From positions 4,286-68,285 of the forward strand of contig CAAGMR010000018.1 of the NCBI GenBank assembly GCA_900771085.1: a DNA stretch of 64,000 nt, given 5' to 3'. The notes beneath the pieces are model-generated. The model did no database searches and had not been told where the DNA came from. It saw only the letters and a list, made by a program, of their open reading frames with translations. Shown here piece by piece: positions 33,532 through 40,726 of this stretch. How positions within the stretch are numbered: position 1 is the first letter of the stretch; each line of letters starts with the position of its first letter. This DNA is from Clostridia bacterium. Its GTDB lineage: Bacteria; Bacillota; Clostridia; Oscillospirales; Acutalibacteraceae. A program made the translations under genes and the position numbers.

Positions 33532-34225
33532 CAAAAGCATACTCACAAAAGAAAATCTTTACAGGGTACTTCTTTATCTGGGCGGCATGGCAGTGCTTGC
33601 TCTCGGTATAGTACTTAACACAAAGTCAGGACTTGGCGTTTCACCGATTATCTCAGTTTCATATACGGCATCGGAGCTTATCGGCATAAACTTTGGCAAC
33701 GCTACTTTTGCATGGTACGCAACTTTCGTTCTGGTTGAAATAATCATTCATACTTTTCAGAAAAAGAAAAATATGATTATTCCGGATCTGCTCCAGCTGG
33801 TTGTAAGTCTCATATTTACAAGGTTCATGAATGTTTTCGTAAACCTGATTCCGAATTTTGTTACTGACTTCGATGGACAGTTTCTCGGAAGTATGACCGG
33901 TAGAATAATCATTCTCATTATCGCTATCATCCTTACCGGAATCGGAGCTGCGGTGACACTTAACATGAAGATTATTCCCAATCCCGGAGATGGTATTGTT
34001 GCTGCCATCGCAAGTGTCATAAAGAAAAGCGTGGGCTTCACCAAAAACTGCGTGGACATTTCCTGCGTAACTATCAGTGTGTTGCTCGGACTTCTGGTTC
34101 GCCATTCACTCATTGGCATAGGCATAGGTACAGTTATGGCAATGATTGGCGTAGGAAGAGTTGTTGCACTCTGGAATAAGCTTCTGAAAGCCCCAATGGC
34201 AAAGCTCGCGGGAGTAGAGGAATAA
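33512..34225 (+). CDS. YczE/YitT-like membrane protein
   Basis: The 237-residue protein has about five to six membrane segments; GGMAVLALGIVLNTKSGLGVSPI and NMKIIPNPGDGIVAAIA are the typical repeats of the YczE/YyaS family of integral membrane proteins of unknown function. The start is taken as GTG 33512, with GGAGG 6 bases upstream and overlapping the dehydrogenase end by 20 bases; a longer frame from 33473 has no site. It closes the MarR/ABC unit. Confidence 0.72.
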   Translation: MKSQASDKSILTKENLYRVLLYLGGMAVLALGIVLNTKSGLGVSPIISVSYTASELIGINFGNATFAWYATFVLVEIIIHTFQKKKNMIIPDLLQLVVSLIFTRFMNVFVNLIPNFVTDFDGQFLGSMTGRIIILIIAIILTGIGAAVTLNMKIIPNPGDGIVAAIASVIKKSVGFTKNCVDISCVTISVLLGLLVRHSLIGIGIGTVMAMIGVGRVVALWNKLLKAPMAKLAGVEE

Positions 34226-34463
34226 ACACACATACTGTGGCAACTACAACACGAATAGTGAAAACACTATCACACGCATAACACTATATACATATTTATA
34301 TATATAAGTTTGTATCTAAAGCAAATGGAATTAAACATATAAATGGCATACAATGACGGTGTACAGAGGAGCAATAGTTTTTACGCCATTGGAAGCTGTT
34401 CTCGATCTGGACATAATAATGAGGTTTTACATAGGTTATTTCAGAACAGAGTATAATGACCTT
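34226..34463. other. AT-rich gap with no recognised gene
   Basis: Nothing coding is convincing in these 238 bases. There is one perfect hairpin, ATAGTG/CACTAT (34255-34270, AAAA loop), soon after the preceding stop but without a T tract. Short open frames on either strand (for example 34353-34547 plus) have no ribosome binding site. A TATAAT at 34452-34457 may start the RNA described next. Confidence 0.5.
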
Positions 34464-34713
34464 ATTACGACCGATTGTGTGTTTTTTTCTTTTCTCTTTT
34501 ATTTTTGGGCGCATTTTTCGGTTGGACTCCCATTTAATTACTTCTGATGAGCAGTCACAACTACCCTTGAGTAACCCGACTAATGTACATATTTCCCGTG
34601 TTTAGACTGCCGGACCACGCATCAGGAGTACCCCTATACTCATATCTCCTGCAAATTCCGTAAAACCTATACGCCGCCCTGCACTTCGGCCAGAGTGCAG
34701 GACGGCTTTTTTT
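34464..34713 (+). ncRNA. candidate structured non-coding RNA, class unknown
   Basis: A stretch of about 250 bases starts just after a TATAAT (34452-34457; the -35 is weak, TTACAT with 19-base spacing) and ends in a strong terminator, with no protein-coding frame inside. Paired elements are visible: CTGATG (34544-34549) with CATCAG (34620-34625), enclosing GCAGTC (34551-34556) with GACTGC (34605-34610); then CAGGAG (34623-34628) with CTCCTG (34646-34651), which competes with GAGTA/TACTC. The next gene has its own promoter after the terminator, so this is a separate transcript. It does not show the signatures of tmRNA, RNase P or SRP RNA. 6S RNA cannot be excluded. Confidence 0.45.
34673..34713 (+). 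terminator. intrinsic terminator of the candidate RNA
   Basis: GCCGCCCTGCAC (34673-34684) pairs with GTGCAGGACGGC (34695-34706), with one C/A mismatch, and is followed by seven Ts. No gene ends within 440 bases upstream, so it needs a transcript to terminate. Confidence 0.9.
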
Positions 34714-34739
34714 GAAAAAATAAAGATTGATGCTATAAT
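34712..34739 (+). promoter_or_regulatory. promoter of the threonine-linker surface protein gene
   Basis: TTGAAA (34712-34717) and TATAAT (34734-34739), spacing 16, lie about 31 bases before the start codon, immediately after the preceding terminator. Confidence 0.65.
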
Positions 34740-34769
34740 TGGGTTAACAAACTATAGCGGGGTATATGT

Positions 34770-35423
34770 ATGAGAAAAGGCATCATAGCATTTTTGTTAT
34801 CAGTGGTCATGATATTTTCTATGTCCCTTACTGCTTTTGCTGCAGAGGGAAATGTCGAAGATGCAACTTTCAGGCTTGAATATGTTGAAGATCATTATGA
34901 AGCCAGAGTTATAAACAATTCCGACAAGACCATAATGAAATTTAAATATGCTTACGGCCCTGCAGGCAGTGAGCCAACAAACTATGGCGAAACCAGTACA
35001 ATTCTGGGAGGCAATCAGTTTAAATTCCTTACTGTTGATTCACAGGAAGCCGGAGAGCTTCAGCTGTATATCTACTATGTTGAGTTCAGAAAAGGACCTG
35101 TAGTCGAGGCAAAGGATGTTACTTCAGACAGCTTGGGACTTGTGTGTGCAGCCCCAATCCCTGAAACAACTGTTCCTGAAACCACAACAAAGACAACAAC
35201 AGTGTCCACAACAACGGTCAAAGCAACTGAAAAAAAGGCACCTGTATTTAAAAGCAAAAAGAGCAGAGATTCCATCCTTCCAATAACAGCACTTGTTGTA
35301 CTTGCGGCTTTGATATTAGCCGGAGTAGTACTTGGAAAGAAACAGAATACACCTGAGATCAGAGCACAGGAACTTCGACTCATTGAAGCCGAAAAAGAAA
35401 GACAGAAAACAAAAATAAAATAA
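34770..35423 (+). CDS. exported, membrane-anchored protein with threonine-rich linker
   Basis: The 217-residue protein has a signal peptide (basic start, hydrophobic core, AFA cleavage after residue 24), an exposed domain of about 110 residues with no recognised family (HYEARVINNSDKTIMKFKYAYG), a Thr/Pro linker (about residues 137-160, with repeated TTT and ETT), one membrane segment (about 169-188) and a basic, helical cytoplasmic tail. The layout is that of a surface protein held by its C-terminus. The Thr-rich part may be glycosylated. The ATG follows AGCGGGG by 7 bases. Confidence 0.75.
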   Translation: MRKGIIAFLLSVVMIFSMSLTAFAAEGNVEDATFRLEYVEDHYEARVINNSDKTIMKFKYAYGPAGSEPTNYGETSTILGGNQFKFLTVDSQEAGELQLYIYYVEFRKGPVVEAKDVTSDSLGLVCAAPIPETTVPETTTKTTTVSTTTVKATEKKAPVFKSKKSRDSILPITALVVLAALILAGVVLGKKQNTPEIRAQELRLIEAEKERQKTKIK

Positions 35424-35430
35424 AAAATAA

Positions 35431-35461
35431 AAGGGATGAGCATTTTGCTCATCCCTTTTTT
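35431..35461. terminator. bidirectional terminator
   Basis: AAGGGATGAGC (35431-35441) and GCTCATCCCTT (35447-35457) with A-rich and T-rich flanks serve both the surface protein gene and the converging lipoprotein gene. Confidence 0.92.
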
Positions 35462-35463
35462 TA

Positions 35464-36153
35464 TCAGCCAACGCTTTTTTTGAAAGAATCATTGGAAATG
35501 ATGCGATAGTCATCATTTACCGAGAAGGTTGCGGTAGCAATCGTCTTGTCTGAACTCTTGTTATAAAGTTCGGCGGTTACTTTGTAAATTCCTTTGTTGT
35601 CTCTGTCGGACTTTACAATTCTTGAACCGTATGTTGTCTGATTGGTCATGTTGAAACTGTAGCCGGTTGAATCTTTAGTTACGAAATAAACATTACCCGG
35701 AATTGCAGGGAGCTCCTTGAGGTCAGAAAACATGGAAAAGGCCATTTCTTTTACAAGGTCTGCGGTCGCATGGATAACATAACCGTCTTCAATACCGAGC
35801 TGAGCTCTTGAGTCTGAAAGACCATAGTTTGAAAGAGCATACTGAACTGCTGTCCAGACAAATTCTGCATCTTTTGAACTGTACTTGAGGTCGTTTTCGA
35901 GAAGAGTAAGCATGATGGAACTTGTCGGAATAAGAACGGCACGAGAATCCATAGCCTTGAAGTTTCCGTCGGAATCAAGTTCTTCAGGTTTTGCTGTTGT
36001 GGTTTTGGAATCTTTTTTCTTCTCTTCTTTAGAAACTTTCGTTGTTACTTCTTCGACACCGCCATCATTCTTTTTGCTGCAGCCGCCAAAGGATGCTGCC
36101 ATAGTCAGAATTACTGAAAGGGCGAGAAGAAGGGATAATAGTTTCTTTGTCAT
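35464..36153 (-). CDS. lipoprotein, function unknown
   Basis: The 229-residue protein has a lipoprotein signal with lipobox FGGC (Cys25), a Lys/Glu/Thr-rich tether (about residues 30-60) and a globular part of about 160 residues with an alternating beta pattern near the C-terminus (NKGIYKVTAELYNKSSDKTIATATFSV region). I do not recognise the domain. It starts 14 bases after the nadE stop with a GAAGGA site, so it is the last gene of the ATPase-nadE unit. Confidence 0.75.
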   Translation of the reverse strand: MTKKLLSLLLALSVILTMAASFGGCSKKNDGGVEEVTTKVSKEEKKKDSKTTTAKPEELDSDGNFKAMDSRAVLIPTSSIMLTLLENDLKYSSKDAEFVWTAVQYALSNYGLSDSRAQLGIEDGYVIHATADLVKEMAFSMFSDLKELPAIPGNVYFVTKDSTGYSFNMTNQTTYGSRIVKSDRDNKGIYKVTAELYNKSSDKTIATATFSVNDDYRIISNDSFKKSVG

Positions 36154-36167
36154 TTCATTTTCCTTCT

Positions 36168-38114
36168 TTACTTGATTGTTGATTCTATTTCACTGAGCTC
36201 TTTGAGCCACATTGTTGAATAGGCATCTGTTGGCATACGCCAGTCTCCGCGAGGAGAAAGGGTAACGGAACCGACCTTTGGACCGTCAGGAAGACAGCTT
36301 CTCTTGAACTGCTGTGCAAAGAATCTTCTGTAGAAATTGTGAAGCCATTTGAGAAGGACCTCATCCGAATACTCTTCGCGGCCTTCAAATGCTGTTTTTG
36401 CAAGAGCAAAAATCTTCTTTGGTGTGAAGCCGAAACGAAGAACGTAATAAAGATAGAAGTCGTGGAGTTCATATGGTCCAACGATTTCTTCGGTTGCCTG
36501 AGAAATATCCTCACCGTTAGATGGGAGAAGCTCAGGGCTTACAGGTGTCTCGATGATATCGATAAGAACCTTTGAAAGTTCAGGATCGTCTGAAGTATCA
36601 GCGGCATATCTTACCATATGGCGGACAAGAGTCTTTGGAACGCCTGCATTTACGCCATACATGCTCATATGGTCGCCGTTGTAAGTTGCCCATCCGAGAG
36701 CGAGCTCGGAGAGGTCGCCTGTGCCGATAACCAGACCGCCGGTCTGATTGGCAATATCCATAAGTTCGAGGGTTCGAACTCTGGCCTGGCCGTTTTCAAA
36801 TGTTACATCGGTTACTGACTCATCATGTCCGATATCCTTGAAGTGAGAGCGGACGGTGTCAGTGATATTTATTTCCTTAAATGAAACGCCGAGTCTTTCA
36901 CAGAGAATTTCAGCGTTTGAACGTGTTCTCTTTGTTGTTCCGAAGCAAGGCATAGTGATGGCAAGAACATCTGAAGCAGGTCTGCCGAGTTCTTCCATGG
37001 CACGTACGCAAACAAGAAGTGCAAGGCAGGAATCAAGGCCACCGCTGATGCCGATAACGGCAGTTTTGGCGTGGGTGAATGCGAGCCTGCTTGCAAGTCC
37101 TCTTGACTGGATACCAAAGATGAGCTCGCATCTTTCTGCACGCTTTTCAGGATCGCCCGGAACGAAAGGCTGACCTGTTACAAAACGTGTGAGCTTGAGC
37201 GGATTGTCTCCGGCAAGAGAAATATCTATTTCATAGTTGAAGTCTTCAGTCACTTCAGTGCTGAAGGTTGTATTCTTTGAACGCTCTATTACAAGACGCT
37301 CAACGTCAATTTCTGTAACGCATGCAGCATTCTTTGTCTTTGCAAAAGGCTTGCTTTCACAAAGAACACCGCCATTTTCGCAAATGATGTTATGAGCTGC
37401 AAATGTCATATCCTGTGTGCTTTCACCAAAGCCGGCGGAGCAGTATGCGTAGCCGCAAAGGAGACGGCCGGACTGGTTGTTAACCAGTTCGCGTCGATAT
37501 TCGGCCTTGCCGACGGTTTCGTCGCTGGCCGAAAGGTTTGCAATGATGGTTGCACCATCTGTTGCAAGCTTTGTTGAAGGCGGGTTAGGACTCCAAAGGT
37601 CCTCGCATATTTCAACACCGAGGATAAATTCCGGCATTTCCTTACATTTGAAAATGAGTCTTGAACTGAAAGGAACATATTTTCCATGAAACTCTACAGT
37701 CTCATAAATATCTGATCCTTCTGTGAAGTAGCGGAGCTCATAGAATTCCGAGTAGTTTGGCATGTGTGTCTTTGGAACAAAGCCGGCAACTTCTCCGCAG
37801 TTTACTACGGCTGCCACGTTGTAAAGCTTGTTGTTGAAAACAAGAGGAAGACCTACTACCGCAACAATTGATTTACCCTCAGTTGCATCTGCGATTGTCT
37901 TGAGCCCTCTGAGAGCACCCTCTCTGAGAGTCTGCTGGTGGAATAAATCGTTGCAGGTATAACCTGTAAGACAAAGCTCGGGGAATACTGCAAGTTCAAC
38001 TCCCTGGGATACTGCTTCATCAATACATTTTACAATCTGCTCTGCGTTAAAGTCGCAGTCGGCAACGTGTATTTCAGGTGAGTAACATGCTGTTTTTACA
38101 AAACCGTAATTCAT
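36168..38114 (-). CDS. nadE: glutamine-dependent NAD+ synthetase
   Basis: The 648-residue protein has two parts: an N-terminal nitrilase-type glutaminase with the catalytic triad Glu (FPELCLTGYTC, about residue 46), Lys (PKTHMPNYSEFYE, about 115) and Cys (GVEICEDLW, about 174), and a C-terminal NAD synthetase with the P-loop SGGLDSCL (about 360) and TGDLSELALGWATY. It converts nicotinic acid adenine dinucleotide to NAD with ATP and glutamine. Length matches the long glutamine-dependent form. The ATG at 38114 is preferred to that at 38120 because GGAG lies 7 bases before it. It follows the P-type ATPase by 38 bases. Confidence 0.96.
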   Translation of the reverse strand: MNYGFVKTACYSPEIHVADCDFNAEQIVKCIDEAVSQGVELAVFPELCLTGYTCNDLFHQQTLREGALRGLKTIADATEGKSIVAVVGLPLVFNNKLYNVAAVVNCGEVAGFVPKTHMPNYSEFYELRYFTEGSDIYETVEFHGKYVPFSSRLIFKCKEMPEFILGVEICEDLWSPNPPSTKLATDGATIIANLSASDETVGKAEYRRELVNNQSGRLLCGYAYCSAGFGESTQDMTFAAHNIICENGGVLCESKPFAKTKNAACVTEIDVERLVIERSKNTTFSTEVTEDFNYEIDISLAGDNPLKLTRFVTGQPFVPGDPEKRAERCELIFGIQSRGLASRLAFTHAKTAVIGISGGLDSCLALLVCVRAMEELGRPASDVLAITMPCFGTTKRTRSNAEILCERLGVSFKEINITDTVRSHFKDIGHDESVTDVTFENGQARVRTLELMDIANQTGGLVIGTGDLSELALGWATYNGDHMSMYGVNAGVPKTLVRHMVRYAADTSDDPELSKVLIDIIETPVSPELLPSNGEDISQATEEIVGPYELHDFYLYYVLRFGFTPKKIFALAKTAFEGREEYSDEVLLKWLHNFYRRFFAQQFKRSCLPDGPKVGSVTLSPRGDWRMPTDAYSTMWLKELSEIESTIK

Positions 38115-38152
38115 GTACATGCTCCATTCGAAAAGATTTTGATTATCAAGGA

Positions 38153-40630
38153 TTATAGCACTTTTTTGACTGCTAGTGAAATACCTTCTATTACCTTTGA
38201 GAAGAGCATCATCAAAGGATAGGAGAGAGCCATAAGCACTATCAGAATAAGAACGGATTCAAGGTCGAGACGCTCGATGGCAATCCATTCCTTAAGGAAT
38301 GTGTATGGTGTGATTATTACAAGTAATGCCGAAACTGCGGCGAGCACTGACCAGAGGATTTTCCTGAATGTATCCATTGGCTGGCAGACCTTCCATAATA
38401 CGGAAAGGCCGACTGTGAGCATTACTATCGGAGCGATGGAATAAAGCTTTTCCATGCCGAGATTGAATGTGTAGAAGAAAGCTTCCGCCGCACCAAGCAG
38501 GGCTATGTCCGTCAGACCGCCCGGAAGAGCCTTTAGTATGACGTTGCCGAGGAAGTGTCCTTTAACGCGGCTGCTGTTTGGCTGCATTGCAAGGAAGAAA
38601 CCCGGAATACCAATGGTAAGCGCACTGACCAGGGAAAGCTGGTTCGGCTGCATTGGGTAAGGGAAAGCGGCAAATATCGCAATAAGTGCAAATGCGAATG
38701 AGAAAAGATTCTTTACAAGGAAGAGGGAGGCAGAGCGCTGAATGTTGTTGATTACTCTTCTGCCTTCCGCAACGATTGATGGCATGGATGCAAAATCAGA
38801 GTTAAGCAATACGAGCTGTGAAATCTGAGATGCAGCCTGTGAGCCCGAAGCCATTGCGATGCCGCAATCGGCTTCCTTCAGTGCGAGAACGTCATTTACA
38901 CCGTCACCTGTCATTGCCACGGTGTGGCCCTTTGCCTGAAGAGCTTTTACAAGAGCAAGCTTCTGAGAAGGAGTAACACGTCCGAAAACGGTGTATTCTT
39001 CTGCGGCTGCCGCAATCTTTTCGTCAGTATCAAGTGTGCGGGCATCGACAAAACGATCTGCGTTTTCGATACCTGCAAGCTTTGCGACCTGAGAAACGGT
39101 TGAAGGGTTATCACCGGAGATAACCTTGACGGTTACGCCCTGGTCTGCAAAATATCTGAAGGTTTCAGGTGCCTGATTTCTGATTCGGTTGGAAATAACA
39201 ACGGCACCCATTGGTATCGGATAATTGTGTTCATCAAGTCTTGCCACAAGGAGAACACGATATCCTTTTTCGGTATAAGGGAGGATAAAGTCGCTTATCT
39301 GTGAAACGGCACCGCCCATAATAAACTCCGGTGCACCTACAAGATAGGTGCCTTTTCCACTGAAGGTTATACCGGACCATTTTCTTTCAGATGAGAAAGG
39401 AATTACCTTCCGGACGTTCCAGGAGGATGAATCAAAAACCTCTCCGGCTCTGGAGTCGGTGAAATATTCTTTCATTGCAATGGCTGTGTCATTGTCGGCA
39501 TCCATATGAGAGTAGAAGACGTAGAGCATATCACGGATAACCTGCTCGTCTTCGGAAATGCTGATAACTTTTTCAACGTTCATGCCCGGTTCGGTTATGG
39601 TACCGGTCTTGTCGACGCAAAGGGTATCAACGCGTGCAAGCGTTTCTACGCAGTTCATGTCTCGTACAAGTACTTTTCTTGATGAAAGTCTCATAACGGA
39701 AAGTGCGAGAGCCACGCTTGTGAGAAGGTAGAGACCTTCCGGAATCATGCCGAGAAGGGCTGCAACCGTAGAAGTAACATAGTCATAAACACTGAGGTCC
39801 TGTGTAAGAAGCTGTCTTACGAAAAGGGCAATGCCCACAGGAATTAAAGAGATACCGATAAACTTGATGAGTTTGTCGAGAGAGGCCATCATTTCGGATT
39901 TGCCGACACCAGCATCCTCTTTTGCCTTCTGTGTGAGACGGGAGGCGTAGGAATCGGAGCCTACCCGTGTCAGCTGGGCGAGGCATTTACCGGAAACAAT
40001 GGAACTTCCCGATTTGAGCTCGTCGCCCTGTTTCTTCGGTATGGAGTCGCTTTCACCCGTCAGGAGAGATTCGTTTACATCTACCTCTCCGTACCTGAGG
40101 ATGGCATCTGCAGGTATCTGGTCACCCGCACGGAATTCGACAATGTCATCCCTTACAAGGTGACTGGTTTTAACTTTTACTCTTTTGCCGGAGCGGATTG
40201 CATTGATTTCGCCTTCGGCGAGGATGGAAAGCTTGTCGACAGCCCTTTTGGAACGGAGTTCCTGAATGATGCCGATAAGAGTGTTTCCGACAACTACGAA
40301 GAGAAACATTGTGTTACGCCATGCTCCGACGATGAACATGATTATGGCGAGAACAATGAAGATGTAGTTGAAATATGTAAATACGTTGGAATGTATTATT
40401 TCCTTAACGCTTTTGCCGGCACTTTCTCCCGCAACGTTGGAAAGACCGCCGTTTGTGCGCTCTTCAACCTCACGCACAGAAAGCCCCTCTTTTAAAGGAG
40501 CGTTGACCACGGGAATATCACTTTTTGGCGGAGGAGCGGGCTCTTCGTTTCTTGGCGGCTGAGCCGGCGATTTCTTTACGATGACGGAAAGATCTTCGCC
40601 ATCAATAAACTGTCTGATTTTTGAAGCCAT
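38153..40630 (-). CDS. P-type cation ATPase, CtpE/Exp7-like
   Basis: The 825-residue protein has the P-type ATPase core: TGES in the actuator domain (NESLLTGESDSIP, about residue 190), PEGL in the fourth membrane helix (LLGMIPEGLYLLTSVALALSV, core IPEGLYLLTS, about 295), the phosphorylated Asp in DKTGT (about 345), and TGDGVNDVLALKEAD. The PEGL in place of a calcium-pump type PEGLP marks the CtpE/Exp7 branch, some members of which move calcium. An N-terminal Pro/Glu-rich extension of about 55 residues is cytoplasmic. Ion specificity is not proven. It is the first gene of a three-gene minus-strand unit. Confidence 0.88.
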   Translation of the reverse strand: MASKIRQFIDGEDLSVIVKKSPAQPPRNEEPAPPPKSDIPVVNAPLKEGLSVREVEERTNGGLSNVAGESAGKSVKEIIHSNVFTYFNYIFIVLAIIMFIVGAWRNTMFLFVVVGNTLIGIIQELRSKRAVDKLSILAEGEINAIRSGKRVKVKTSHLVRDDIVEFRAGDQIPADAILRYGEVDVNESLLTGESDSIPKKQGDELKSGSSIVSGKCLAQLTRVGSDSYASRLTQKAKEDAGVGKSEMMASLDKLIKFIGISLIPVGIALFVRQLLTQDLSVYDYVTSTVAALLGMIPEGLYLLTSVALALSVMRLSSRKVLVRDMNCVETLARVDTLCVDKTGTITEPGMNVEKVISISEDEQVIRDMLYVFYSHMDADNDTAIAMKEYFTDSRAGEVFDSSSWNVRKVIPFSSERKWSGITFSGKGTYLVGAPEFIMGGAVSQISDFILPYTEKGYRVLLVARLDEHNYPIPMGAVVISNRIRNQAPETFRYFADQGVTVKVISGDNPSTVSQVAKLAGIENADRFVDARTLDTDEKIAAAAEEYTVFGRVTPSQKLALVKALQAKGHTVAMTGDGVNDVLALKEADCGIAMASGSQAASQISQLVLLNSDFASMPSIVAEGRRVINNIQRSASLFLVKNLFSFAFALIAIFAAFPYPMQPNQLSLVSALTIGIPGFFLAMQPNSSRVKGHFLGNVILKALPGGLTDIALLGAAEAFFYTFNLGMEKLYSIAPIVMLTVGLSVLWKVCQPMDTFRKILWSVLAAVSALLVIITPYTFLKEWIAIERLDLESVLILIVLMALSYPLMMLFSKVIEGISLAVKKVL

Positions 40631-40664
40631 ATAGTATGCCTTTCAATTATTGTTTAGAAAAATA

Positions 40665-40695
40665 TTGTATCACATATATGTCTATGAAGTATAAT
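40665..40695 (+). promoter_or_regulatory. candidate promoter of the GH2 gene
   Basis: TATAAT (40690-40695) with a weak upstream TTGTAT (40665-40670, 19-base spacing) lies 31 bases before the GH2 start. The divergent ATPase gene must use signals in the same AT-rich 96-base gap. Confidence 0.4.
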
Positions 40696-40726
40696 GTTAA
40701 TAGTATACAGCGACGGAGGATTTTAT

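Noticed and set aside
34353..34547. A 64-codon plus-strand open frame (and a 72-codon minus-strand frame at 34296-34514) in the large gap
   Set aside because: Neither has a ribosome binding site, both have low-complexity hydrophobic or basic composition, and the first runs into the candidate RNA region.
34544..34556. CTGATGAG resembling the hammerhead ribozyme core
   Set aside because: No GAAA core or matching cleavage-site stem could be found downstream or upstream.
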